Positions 43,971-55,113 of a DNA stretch of 64,000 nucleotides are shown piece after piece. The translations under genes and the position numbers were made by a program. The stretch spans positions 54,107,431 through 54,171,430 of the forward strand of contig OZ022509.1 of the NCBI GenBank assembly GCA_963989385.1, in the 5' to 3' direction. The DNA is from Ctena decussata. Its lineage: Eukaryota; Mollusca; Bivalvia; Lucinida; Lucinidae. Each line of letters opens with the position of its first letter. Position 1 is the first letter of the stretch. The notes under the pieces were generated by a model. It searched no databases and was not told the DNA's origin. It worked only from the letters and a program-made list of their open reading frames with translations.

Positions 43971-44098
43971 GCATGCACTCAATGGCTACTAAACTGAAAA
44001 CACACCTTTAATAAAAATCCTACTTTCTTTCTTATACAAATTTCAAAATATTCTGAATTCATTAAGAATTAAAACCTCTGCCTACCTATGACCTGCCC

Positions 44099-44308
44099 TT
44101 AACTCTTTAAGCCCCAGTGATGAAATTAGCAAAATTTGCAAACATCGTAGATCCTGATGAGGCAGCTCATAATGAGCCTCCTCATCTAGATCTACACTGT
44201 TTTCCCTCTAGTCTTTGAATTCTCAATATGAAATGTCTTGGACAAGGCATCTTTTTAATATTTGAGACGTAAATTTTGTCGTCTGCTTTTTGGTGCTTAA
44301 AGAGTTAT
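44099..44308. mobile_element. Family E MITE, opposite orientation
   Basis: TTAACTCTTTAAGCCCC left, GGTGCTTAAAGAGTTAT right; core in the other direction from 42591-42845. Confidence 0.75.
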
Positions 44309-44647
44309 AACTGTTAGTTCAATGGGTGACAGCAAATTATTTTAAGGTGGATGGATACACTTTCAACAGAAGGAACTCCTCCTAATGGAAACCAAGTTTT
44401 AAGTAGGGTTGAGTCAGGTAACTTTGGACAGCGGGTAAATTCGGACATACAACTGCAAAAAGTGAAAATCCAGATGAGACGGCTCATAATTTGCCCTGTT
44501 TATTCTGTTTTAATTCCAAACAACTGACATATGCAGGAAACAATGTCACTGTCCGAATTAACCTGACTTAACCCTGTTTAGGAAAGAATCTATTCCCCTA
44601 CAAGCAAGTTATATCCTTTAAAGCAGACCCCATTTTAGGAGGAAGAT

Positions 44648-45025
44648 AATAATAATAAAATAATAATAATCGACTTTATTTCTAGAGGGTGACACATTTA
44701 GCAAAAACTAATCTTCCATGAGGCCCTCACTAACTACAAATATGTACATACAGAAATTGAAAAAAAAAAAAAAAAAAAAAAAAGACATAATGCATTATAT
44801 AAACATAAACAATGATATAATAATACCAGTCACACACACACACATGGACAAGGTGAACAAGGAGAGCTATTAATAGGTGACAGAGTAAAGTGGAACAAGT
44901 AGATATTATAGTCTATGTAGCAGGGAATGATGTTTCTCAGGGTCATCGAGCACAAGCCATGTTGGGAGAAAATGTTGAAAATGAATACATTGAGGAGATG
45001 TATGATAAACTCATCTTATGAAGAG
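44648..45025. mobile_element. 5'-truncated LINE copy with internal inversion
   Basis: 44648-44783 is the LINE 3' end on the minus strand (reverse complement of GGAAGATTAG ... ACCCTCTAGAAATAAAG, T-rich tract). 44900-45025 on the plus strand encodes ORF1 residues VDIIVYVAGNDVSQ and NEYIEEMYDKLI, matching the SGNH domain of the ORF1 at 53-55 kb. Orientation reverses between the parts, as in twin priming. Confidence 0.65.
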
Positions 45026-46320
45026 GAATTCTACTTCCAGGGGTACATACAGACAGTCATAAAAGTTGATAATTTTTCCCTTTGTAAAAATGCTGAATAC
45101 ATGGCGCACACCCAATCACCTTACTTGTATGCTTACACGGCAACACTTTGCATGACACAGGTGTTATGCAATGTGTGTCAGGAGTCTACGACATGGGGTG
45201 CCATGTAAACCCACCTTTTGACAGTTGCTCGACATTTGGTCTAAAGCTATCTCGCCGAAACAACACCTGGTCTCCTGTAATGTTTCTGAGACAGTCTCCG
45301 GAATACGACCTTGATTTTAGTATGATTTCATAAGGAGACACCTGATATTGCAATGGAGAAGATTACCGTAAAGCTCAAAATATAGAAAGAGCGAACAGTG
45401 CAGACCAAGGTCAGACTGCTCCGAAAGAAGGGTCTATACTGTTTGCCATTCCATCTGCATCTTTTGGATGCACTACAGCACTGTTAAACGAAACTGTTTT
45501 ACGAAAATTATGGTAATTATTCAGAGTCCCAATTTTGATGGTTCTTATGGTTACTCCCATTGGACCCCTGAAGCTATAACCAGCTGTCATTAGTGACACA
45601 TGTCTGTCACAAAGTTTTGCAGCTGGGACACACTGCAGCAAACAATGGGTGCCAAATCTAACATGCAGTATGGTATGGAGGGATGATTTGCCCTTTTATG
45701 TCCAATTCAAGTATCCTAATTACTACAAAACAAAAAAAAAATGAATTTGAAAACAGTGCTCATAGATCCAAATGGGGCCACTCAGTATGAACCTCCTATG
45801 ATACTGGTCTGGATCCATAATGCGTGTCCTCCAGTCTTTGAATTCTGTACAATATTTAGGATCAGTATGGTATGAAAGACTAGGCAACAATGTTAATACC
45901 ATAAAAAAATCTAACTTTTGGGACAGTCAGGTCTCAGCAAGCAGTGCGGACCCAGGCCTGACTGCTTCCTACACTGTTAATCACTCTACCTACATCTTTT
46001 GAATACTTTACTGCACTGTAAAACCAAACTGTTCCATTTTTAGGACAATTATCAGTTATCATTTAAGGGGTCCCAATTTTAGACATCTTAAGGTATTACA
46101 ACAACGGTCTTGAGGCTGACCCCTAAAGCTATAAACAGCTGTCATTGTGTGCACATGTCTATCACACAGTTTTGTAACTGTGACACAGCAAACAATGGCT
46201 GACAAATTTTAAAATGCTCTTTGGGTAATAATTTGAAACATTGGGACACAATAACTAAAACAACAGTATAGTTTAAGTTATCCTTAAATTAAGCAATTAA
46301 GGTATCAAAAATAACTGACT

Positions 46321-46521
46321 CAGGGCTCAGCCTAGAGGGCGATTTGGGAGAAATAGTCTCCCTAAGCTGGCTGACTTCTCCCTATTTTTAGCTGAGGGAG
46401 AAGTGAAAATTTATAGGTCATATAGGGAAATCCAAAATTTGGACCAAAACTTCTCCCTACAGTGCAGAAAATGTTGCGAAACTGCTCCCTCGGCCGGTCT
46501 GAAAGTTCTAGGCTGAGCCCT
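46321..46521. mobile_element. hAT-like MITE with CAGGGCTCAGCCTAGA ends
   Basis: Left CAGGGCTCAGCCTAGA, right TCTAGGCTGAGCCCTG; imperfect flanks CTGACT / CTGAAT. Confidence 0.6.
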
Positions 46522-46855
46522 GCTGAATTTGCTAAAAATACAACGTAGTGCACCATCAACTGGACCTTGACTGTTTGCCCTACAGATAGTCTAACCAATT
46601 CTCAATATAATATAGCTTGGTTTTTAATTTTGCAAACATAGAATTTGCTGTCTTTCTGCATTTTTTTTTTTTTCACCCTTTTTGGGTTAAACTAGCTCTA
46701 TTTTTGTATTTTCCAATGAAGCCTAAAAAACTGTTTGTGGAACAGTGCAGACCAAACCATCTGAGTCTAAACTGGTTACTAAAACATTTCTGTTCAAATA
46801 TTGGGGGTTAATACAGTATGCAGGTCTAAGCACAATTTGTCATGTGTATCATTAT

Positions 46856-47044
46856 CAGAGCTCTAGATAAGAGGGGTATTTGATGATAATTGAGGGATAA
46901 TTTTCTTTATTTCTCATTGAAACCCTCATCTGAACCGTCTCAACGAGACGGTTCAGATGAGGGGTCACAACATATGTTTTTATCCAGATTTAACAAAAAT
47001 TATTCCTAATTATCACCAAATACTCACTCTTATCTAGGGCTCTG
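46856..47044. mobile_element. Family A MITE
   Basis: CAGAGCTCTAGATAAGAGGG left, TATCTAGGGCTCTG right, flanked by ATTAT. A small inner part of the left half is missing. Confidence 0.75.
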
Positions 47045-48275
47045 ATTATGTCAAAATTGTAAACCTGAGATCAAACAGTGCAAATCCACATCGGAGCAGT
47101 CTGATCTGGGCCTAAACAATTTGCCATTCCATCTGCATCTTTTGTCGGTATCATTTATACATGTACATTGCAAAAAACAAAAACTGTTTCATTTATAAGA
47201 CATTAACGGTAATTATTTTAGGTAATCCAATATTCAGAATTCTATGGTAATGTCTAACAATCCGTGTCAAACTATCATTAATCATGCTTGTCAGCATGTG
47301 ACTGAGTTGACATGTCTTTTTATAGCCCATGTATGGTGAAGCTGATGAACTTTAATGTAAAGATAATTTTGGCATGTTGTTATTGTGACATGTCGTTTTC
47401 CACATAATGAATGCAGGTTGTCATACCTCACTGAAACTGCCCTGACAGTGGACAGCTCAAATGAAAGGTCACAATATGTCAGTGGAGACATAATTATGTT
47501 AGATATTCAAGAACTAGCCCAGCCCTGTTGTTTAGTATTTCCACTAACCCACCTACCCCCTCCACCATCTTCAGTGACAATGAAAAAAACAGATAAATTT
47601 GCACCTATAGCATAATATTATTCCAACTAACCCAATCTAACATATTGGCTTTACTATCTCACTGTCACCATGGTTATGTCGCAGCTGCATGTGCATACCA
47701 ATTTCCAAGTATGATGAAGAATTTGATGAATCTATTGTAGCCAAATATAAAACATGTGCATTTAGGGTAGCCTGATCCTTCCTAAATTTCCTTATGAAAC
47801 CTAGGACTTTACTCTGGTTTCCTTCAAAATGAAACACAGATTTTTAGAGTTTTTCGTGCGGAAAAAATAAGTTGTTCCTACCTGACGAAAAAAAAATAAT
47901 AATTTCGGACCAGTTACTGTAACCAAAGTTTTATTTGGCCTTATCACAATAGTAACACTTGTCATTTCTGCATACATGTACAAGATAAATCATGTAAAAC
48001 AGATTTGCAGAAACAATACTCATGATGCTTCCATACTTGCAGATTGGTCAAAAGAAAGATCCAGATGTGACAAGAGTATTATTTCATGATAAAGATGATT
48101 TTCATTCAAATTTGATAAAAACATATATTGGGACCCTCAATTTAAATACAGTCTCAAAGTGGTTCCAATGAGGGTACACAACAGGTATGTTGAAAACTAA
48201 GAAATAATCGCTTCATTAATATCATGAAATACTCGTCTCATATGGACCTCTGGTGTACAAAACAATTAAACTCAC
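47045..48275. other. Intron; possible finger relic only
   Basis: Near 47290-47410 the minus strand reads LHSLCGKRHV...VHQLHH..AIKRHVN, reminiscent of a decayed C2H2 finger, but ligand spacing is wrong. A degenerate hairpin lies near 48115-48245. No exon was supported. Confidence 0.3.
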
Positions 48276-49217
48276 TGTTTCCCTGGTTTGATGGTCCTGT
48301 AGTTATCTCCCCTTGACCATAAACTCCAGCAGGTGGTGGGCCATAGCCCATTGTTTCTGGAATGTTAGGCACCCAGCCATCTCCAGCTTGAGACACATGC
48401 CCTTGTTCAACACCTGTTATTTCTAATTCCATTTCAGATTCTGTAATTGCTTCAACTTTTATATCCTTTGATTCTAAATCACTAGTTCCTGTTTCTCCTG
48501 AACTTTTACTAATATTAGTCATCTCTGTTTCAACACTTGCCCTTTCATAATTTACTCCTTGGTCTGTTTCACTAGAATTTTGTTCAGAAATTTCACTAGA
48601 AGCAGAATATGAAGGCTCTAACACATCACTTGCTGGTGTTCTTGACTTAGATCTTTTTCCTTTAACATTCACTGGTGTTGAATTTTGTTGCTGGAAAGAA
48701 CTGGTCTGGTTATAATCCTGATCACCAAATGTGTTTGCCATTTCATCATTATATATTTCATTATCATGTACCCTATCTATCACTTCCACTTTAACATTAC
48801 CACCTTCACCTATACTTGCATCAGTTTGTTTAGACCTATCCCGATCTACCACTGGTTCCATAGGAATGTAGTCTAAAGCCTGATTAATGGCTGATTCAAT
48901 ACTATGTCTATGTAAGGCCTTCTGAGTTGAGAGTTTTGGCTGACTAACAGGATATGGATCATGCCTGACTGATTTTGTGCTTGATCTAGATGGTTTCCCA
49001 TTTGTTGATTTGACTAAAGCTATAGGATGAACAGGAAATTGTGAGGGGGTGGGGCTATGAGTGGGAGAACTACTACTGCCTGTGTGTGGCCTGCTGGTTC
49101 TTGGTTTAGATCCAGGTCCAAACTTCCTTGGTGATACTGGCCCTGGTCTAATACCACCACTAGAATCGAGAATTTCATCTTGATGTGTCAACTCCAGCTG
49201 TTTTTGTCTATGATATC
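48276..49217 (-). CDS. Large internal exon: disordered linker of the homeodomain gene
   Basis: Seen: acceptor CTTTTTATAG, then GA TAT CAT AGA in phase 1; 942 bp open, ending AAC A|GTGAGT in phase 1. The 314 residues are low-complexity, rich in Ser, Pro, Thr and acids, without a known fold: SPRKFGPGSKPRTSRPHTGS early, acidic Ser/Thr stretch later, and GYGPPPAGVYGQGE at the end. Two SUMO-acceptor-like motifs, VKVE and IKVE, lie at about residues 148 and 257. Such regions link N-terminal interaction domains to DNA-binding domains in transcription factors (family-level inference). Being phase 1-1, it can be skipped, or joined to the cassette, homeodomain or any terminal exon. Confidence 0.8.
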
Positions 49218-49384
49218 CTATAAAAAGATTACTTTGAATTGATATTTTGTACATAAACTAAGAAGTAAACAGAGAAAAATCACTAACACATCTTTGATTC
49301 TTCACCAAATTTATTCGGTTACAAGATGGGGATTTTTCCCTTCCAAAACAACCCCAAAAACGATATTGGAGATTGTTCAGGCTT

Positions 49385-50993
49385 CAAGGTTATAAAACTT
49401 GAGTACATTCTCAAACTCAAAATAAAGCACACTGACTGGCTGCTTCCGAGCACAGCAGTGTTTCCCCTGAAGCGGAATGGCGGAGCGCCGCGCCCTGCCC
49501 CTTTTTGGTCCCATTCTTCTGCCCAAAAAAACGTGTCAAAAGCGCCCTCCTGCCCGAACAAATATCAGTAACCAGTCCTTTTTCCCGCGCTGCTCTTGGG
49601 ATTTGGTTCCATTGTGTCCTATATTTGTAAAAACTGACAACTCAAGTCGATCGATAATCTGTACACATGCTCATCAATAAACACCAATCACGGTGATTTA
49701 TCTGTGGCAATTATCACCTCGCTATAGCCGACTGCCACGTGTTAATTGGAGCGGAAAATTACAGCGCTAACTGAAAACTCATGCTGGTTACCGGCTTAAA
49801 AGGTGTCAAATGCATTGTGGACATGACGATAGTAACCAGGGCAATAAAAAAACTCTGGTTAAAGTGACTAGCCTGTTCAGACTGTGAAATTAATAGGTAG
49901 CACCGTTAAACTCGCTTGCCTCGCTCCGATAATAACAGTAAACACGGGCCTAGTTGAGGGTGTGGCAGGTGGGGATTAATTTGCCAAAACAATGCCGCTT
50001 GCCGCATCAATACTGATAACTATTTTTGCATGTTGCGCTACTACAGAATTCAAGGCTTAAGACGCGTGCGACAGTGCAGTGATTCAATAGCTATTTTCTC
50101 AGTTAACATGTCAGATACGTAATGTACGGTCATCACAGATACGGATCACGCTATATTTGCGCAGGCTGATCAGATCACACATATTTCATGAAATCGTCAC
50201 AGGTGCCGGTGATTTCTGTTTATGAAAGTCGGTTCTTTCACTTTAAGATTAGTTTCCCGCTTTTTTCTACCTAGTTCCTGCCGATGCAGGCCTATTGTCT
50301 GTGTAACGAGAACTAGTCAATTTATTAATAGTACCTTGGGAAATCCGCGATCTTTAGCATCTCAACAGCTGTCACCATGCAGTTATTTGCGATTTTACAA
50401 ATTTACCGGCCCAGATATGCAGCAATACGCAATCCTTATTTGATATGTAACTACTCTAGAAAGGTCTTACGGTAGGTATAGTCATCTAAGTGTAGAATTA
50501 AACTCGGTTTTGAAATGGACAGATTTTGAGTGTAAACAAGTAGTATCGGCTTCGATAAAAATCACTAGAACAAATCAGACCCATCATCCGAGGTGCAATT
50601 TTGTGAGTGTATATTGAGGGGGGGGGGGGGTTGAGAATGCCGGAATTTTTTGTTTGTTTGTTTGTTTTTGTTTTTTTTTAGTAATTCAACAATTCTTTTT
50701 TTATTTTTTTTTAGCATTTCAACAATGGAGTGGTCACACACTATGAACAGTACTGCTGAATTACACTAGATATTAAACATAATGGTAGTGTTACTGCACT
50801 GAAATGTCATACTTTTGAGGTTAATAATTAGATGAAGGCTGAACAACGCGAGTAACATTACCCCTCCAAATGCCCTTCGCCGGGCTAAAAGTGCCCTTTT
50901 TTTCAGCAGCACCTTGCCCCTTTTTCAGTCTGGGGGAAACACTGGTACAGTGTGCTTTATTTTGAGTTTGAGATTATTCTCAAGTTTTATAAC
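49385..50993. mobile_element. CTCGGAAGCAGCC-arm element split by a hAT-like insertion
   Basis: Left arm GGTTATAAAACTTGAG ... GGCTGCTTCCGAGCA (49385-49453) and right arm GTGTGCTTTATTTTGAGTTT...CTTTATTTTGAG...ATAACC (50949-50993) match 12748-13395. Almost all the space between is the element at 49456-50944. Confidence 0.6.
49456..50944. mobile_element. hAT-like element with CAGTGTTTCCCC ends
   Basis: Left CAGTGTTTCCCCTGA, right TCTGGGGGAAACACTG. Subterminal GCCCTGCCCCTTTTT / CCTTGCCCCTTTTTC. Flanks GCACAG and GTACAG agree at five of six bases. About 1.49 kb, no transposase seen; a G run lies at about 50618-50632. Confidence 0.6.
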
Positions 50994-51469
50994 CCTGGAT
51001 GGGAAGACTCTATCCGATAGCAGAATTACACATGACTGGTTTAGATATTTTGGGTCATTCTAGATGGGGAAAACTCCTGTCTTACCGTCAAATCATGAGA
51101 AAAGCTTAAGATAAGTACCATTCTTACAAAAGAAATAACTTTTATGATTCACTTTCAGTTCCCTGGCTAAACAACCCTTCAAAAAAGGGCCTACTCTTAA
51201 AGGGAAGAATTTGCTCAGACAGAAGCAAGTTGTTCCCTTTAAGAACTGACCTCAGCCCAATGAGATGGAAGGCAGGAATGAAAGCGATGGGAGTTGTTTT
51301 CCTGGAAACTGGGCCCTGTTCACCTCAATTTTTTTGTCTTATATTCCTTTGAACTTTAGTTTGAATATAACTTCTATTTTCTATTTGCATAATGATGTGC
51401 CTTTCAATGGAACGCAAGCACAACATCATGTAGGAATTAAATTGTATTATCAGTGACTGTGCTCATGAC

Positions 51470-51775
51470 AAGAAGGGGTAGCATGAATAATTTTCAATAT
51501 TTAACCATAAACGCGTATGTCGTGACCCCTAATTTGAGCCATCATGGCAAGACTCCTTTGAGTATGCTGCGACCTCTCATTTGAACCGTCTCACTGGGCC
51601 AGTTCTAATGAGAGTCATATGTTTTTGTTGAGAATAAAACAAAATAGTCTCTGAATAAACGGTAAAAACAGACTGTTCTTTTGAGTATGCTGCAACCTCT
51701 CGTTTGAACCGTCTCCGAGCTGGTTCAAATGAGAGATCACAACATATATTTTTGTTGAGAATAAAAAAACAGTCT
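51470..51775. repeat. Degenerate family A copies in tandem
   Basis: GTCGTGACCCC, TTTGAACCGTCTC, GAGAGTCATATGTTTTTGTT and a second GAACCGTCTC...GAGAGATCACAACATAT unit. Confidence 0.45.
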
Positions 51776-51779
51776 CCGA

Positions 51780-52489
51780 ATTAGAGGTGAAACAGTTAAC
51801 CGGTATACCGATATATTGCAATACGGGCAGGTCAAATATTGTATTGCAATACGGATTTGACTGAACCGATTTTTTGCGAGGAACTTCCCTTAAAGGGGTG
51901 CATAAAAGCATCTGCTGTTTTTGCCTCTCCTCCAGGCCATATTGCCCTCCAAACCATTCTATCTGCCCTGAAAATGAAGCCCCTTTATGTTCAAACATAT
52001 AGAGAGTCTAACTACACAACTCAAATACACAACAATGGTCTGACTGATAAATTGTCTATAACTAGATGAGTGTGTAACATACAGGTTAACTACAAGAGTG
52101 ACATGATAATAAATAGATCTACCTGTAAAATACTGGGAAACTACTTATCGTCTAAAAAGATTTTTTTTCTTTCTTTCTACCTGTACAGTGTACACTGATT
52201 ATGCTAATAATTGCAACTAAGGTAACTGTGACTGTTTTTACATATCTCAATTCACTGCCACCAGAGCGAGTGCATTTTCATTGCAGTCTTTCTTGAATAA
52301 TTTTGGTTTTAGGTCAAGTAATTTTTGCACTAAGGTGTTTTACTGGATAACTGAATCAGTTTTACACCCTTTTGATGTATTTCAGTCATTCTGAGCCAGT
52401 GAGGTACTGGTCCCCATAATTTTTGGATGGGCCTCTATGTATTGTGATACATATTGCAATACGGGTCTAGCATATTGCAATATGGTCAT
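51780..52489. repeat. ATATTGCAATACGG-containing repeat, LINE target
   Basis: TATTGCAATACGG occurs near 51812-51855 and 52440-52490, and again right of the LINE at about 58628-58645, so the LINE seems to have inserted in this repeat. No coding sense. Confidence 0.4.
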
Positions 52490-52992
52490 TTTCCAGGCAA
52501 TCTGGTCAGGCTTTGTTTCTGAGCTCTGAGATTTATATGGGATATTCTCAATAATACAAGGATTAAAATTTAAAGTTTTATTCCAAAATGAAGGATTTAA
52601 AATGATTTTTCAAAAAATATGAATTTCAATTTCAAAAACTTGTGATAAAAGGAATTATTAATAAAAATGTGTTCAGTATTTTGGATTAATTTTTGGAATT
52701 TAAACAAAGACCCCTGTTTTACAATTTCTTTGCAAAAGGGAGATTTCCTGTTCTAATAGCAGTGCCATAAACTTTCAATTACCAGGATAGTCTCTTCTTT
52801 TGATGTTCTGAATTCTCAGTGCAATAATTTAGTCAGAGGAGTTCATTAATCTAAATTCTAATGGTGTATACCTAATTCATGAAAGCCTGCCTGTGTAATG
52901 GCTATCAAGGTCAATCTTTTAAGAAGTCATTAAATGCTGAGAACTATGAGGTGTGATATTGACATATTCTAGCCTATGTGCTGACCTGTAAA

Positions 52993-54969
52993 ATGGATGA
53001 AAAAGCTGCAGAAATGGACATTTCTGTCAGTGACTTCTATGTAAATAGCTCATCTGTAAATAAAACATGTACTAGCAGTGACAAATCAAGTATTTTCTCT
53101 ATACCAAGTTGTCTTTGGCTGCCACAAGGGCCTATCATTAAAAGCCCTTGTATATCCCAACAGACTGCTCAAAATGAGACTCAGACCAATGTTCAAACAA
53201 GTCAGTCTGACAGTGACAAAATTACTTTTGAACAAGAACTTTCTGAAAATGCTGCCGAGGAATTCTCGGGTTTCTCAGAATTCTCCACAAATGGCTCAGC
53301 AATTGAAAGAGAGCAAAAAGTGAGGGATAAATTCAATGGGATCTTATATCATGTGATTCCCACTTACAATCAGATCAGTATACTGTTTTCTAATCAAGGG
53401 TTATTCAGTAAATTTGTCTGTTCTCTGGACAAGGAATTACACTCAAGATCTCCTAATAAGGATAACCCAGTATATCAAACTCATTTGCAAGGGAAAAAAT
53501 GTACATTAACATGTAAAAAATCTGAATCTTCTATACTTGTAACAGGACCAGGAAAAAGTATTTGGCGAGAAACTACTTTTCTGCGGTTATCAATTGGATT
53601 ATTTCAGACATTTGCATCTGAAAATGAGGCTGGAAAACAAGTTCAGTGTCACAGTTCTACTCCAGCAGAACCAAGGCATCAGCCTCACAATATATTGCCT
53701 TTATCTCCAATAGATTTTGGTAAATCAGTGTCAAGCTATGAACCCCAATCAAGTCAGCCAACACTTACTGACATAAATAGACAATTGAACTTCCTATGTG
53801 AAATGACAAAAAATTTACAAGGACAAATTCATAAAATAAATGAAGTAATGTGCCAGCTTATGGAAAAAGCAGATGATGTGCATAAAAATAAAACAGTTCA
53901 TGAACACGTTATTCTTGAATCAAGTGCAGAGAAACCTTCTGAAGTTGTGACAATTAATGATACAGCGAGCGAAGCAAAAACTGTACCTGGAACTAGTACA
54001 TACAGTGAAGTGCTGAGGAATAATGAACCATCCATTCACAGGGGAAATAAAGAACTTAATCAGCCAAAGGATGCTGATAAAAACCTAAAAAAATCACATT
54101 CAAAATCAGCTAAAACTTTCTCTGATAAATCAGTCAAAACTGGGACTAGTCAGAAACAGCCAGTGTCACGGACATTATTCATTGGGGACTCCATTCTCTC
54201 GGGAGTAAATCAAAAAGGCTTGAAAGATAAAGTTGACTGTCAAGCTATTCCTGGGGCTACCATTGACATTCTTCTGGAAAAAATCCAAATTTATGATCTG
54301 AAAAGTTTCGAGGATATAATAATTTATGTTGCAGGCAATGATGCGTCTCAAAATACTGAAACTGAATATGCTGAAGAAAAATATGAACAACTTATCTGCC
54401 TGATCAAAAAGAAAAACCCAGAAATCAAAATTTACTTGTGTAGCATATGCCCACGTGGGGACACATGTGTTAAAGAAGTAAATGACATCATAAAAAGACA
54501 AAGTGAAGTGCATGGAGGAATGTTCATTGATGTACATAAGACATTCTTTAACAAGCAAAATCAGTTAAAATCTCATTTCTACCAACTCAGGGACAATATA
54601 CATTTGTCAGCATCTGGTACACGAGGACTACTTGGATGCATCAATCAGCATATAAATATAGTCGAAAACTTTCAACAGTGTGCCTTTTCTGGGTCAAGGA
54701 CTCAGACAAGTAGAAGAACGCAATCCCGACAGACAGAGAGTATGCCTCAAACTGTTGCATCTAGGAACAGTAACAGGGAGAGCATGCCTCATGCTTTCTC
54801 ATCTAGGAACCAGAATAGAAGAAGTGATCAGACTTCTGGGAACATTCCGAGGTGTTTTAAATGTGGCTTAACTAATCATGAAACTTACATGTGTCATCAC
54901 AAACAACAACTTCAATGTTACAGCTGCAAATTTTGGGGTCACAGAGACTCAGTCTGTTGGAATATTTAG
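52993..54969 (+). CDS. LINE ORF1: SGNH-domain, CCHC RNA-binding protein
   Basis: 658 residues from ATG to TAG, uninterrupted. Around 95-150 is a block SAIEREQKVRDKFNGI also seen in the 22.6-kb copy. Around 260-300 there is a short coiled coil (LTDINRQLNFLCEMTKNL). An SGNH hydrolase/esterase-like domain spans about 395-540: LFIGDSILSG holds the nucleophile Ser, VAGND the Asn block, and DNIHLS the Asp-x-x-His. At the C-terminus there are two CCHC knuckles, CFKCGLTNHETYMC and CYSCKFWGHRDSVC. Esterase-type ORF1 proteins are known in CR1/L2-like LINEs, and knuckles bind nucleic acid. Its openness, against the broken ORF2, suggests a fairly young insertion. Confidence 0.85.
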   Translation: MDEKAAEMDISVSDFYVNSSSVNKTCTSSDKSSIFSIPSCLWLPQGPIIKSPCISQQTAQNETQTNVQTSQSDSDKITFEQELSENAAEEFSGFSEFSTNGSAIEREQKVRDKFNGILYHVIPTYNQISILFSNQGLFSKFVCSLDKELHSRSPNKDNPVYQTHLQGKKCTLTCKKSESSILVTGPGKSIWRETTFLRLSIGLFQTFASENEAGKQVQCHSSTPAEPRHQPHNILPLSPIDFGKSVSSYEPQSSQPTLTDINRQLNFLCEMTKNLQGQIHKINEVMCQLMEKADDVHKNKTVHEHVILESSAEKPSEVVTINDTASEAKTVPGTSTYSEVLRNNEPSIHRGNKELNQPKDADKNLKKSHSKSAKTFSDKSVKTGTSQKQPVSRTLFIGDSILSGVNQKGLKDKVDCQAIPGATIDILLEKIQIYDLKSFEDIIIYVAGNDASQNTETEYAEEKYEQLICLIKKKNPEIKIYLCSICPRGDTCVKEVNDIIKRQSEVHGGMFIDVHKTFFNKQNQLKSHFYQLRDNIHLSASGTRGLLGCINQHINIVENFQQCAFSGSRTQTSRRTQSRQTESMPQTVASRNSNRESMPHAFSSRNQNRRSDQTSGNIPRCFKCGLTNHETYMCHHKQQLQCYSCKFWGHRDSVCWNI

Positions 54970-55113
54970 GACAGTGGCAAATATGCCCTGAATTACCAGT
55001 GTGAGAATAATGACCCACTTCTGTCAAGAAATAAATACAACTTTTTAGCAAGTATATGTGATGATTGCAATCTGATTAACTGTGAATGCAATTCCTTAAT
55101 TACAAATACACAT

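Noticed and set aside
47290..47491. Zinc-finger exon on minus (LHSLCGKRHV...AIKRHVN)
   Set aside because: Cys/His spacing does not fit C2H2, no acceptor in phase was found, and it lies upstream of the homeodomain exons; at most a relic.
52978..52992. GTG start five codons before ORF1
   Set aside because: The ATG at 52993 is a normal eukaryotic start; GTG initiation is not needed.
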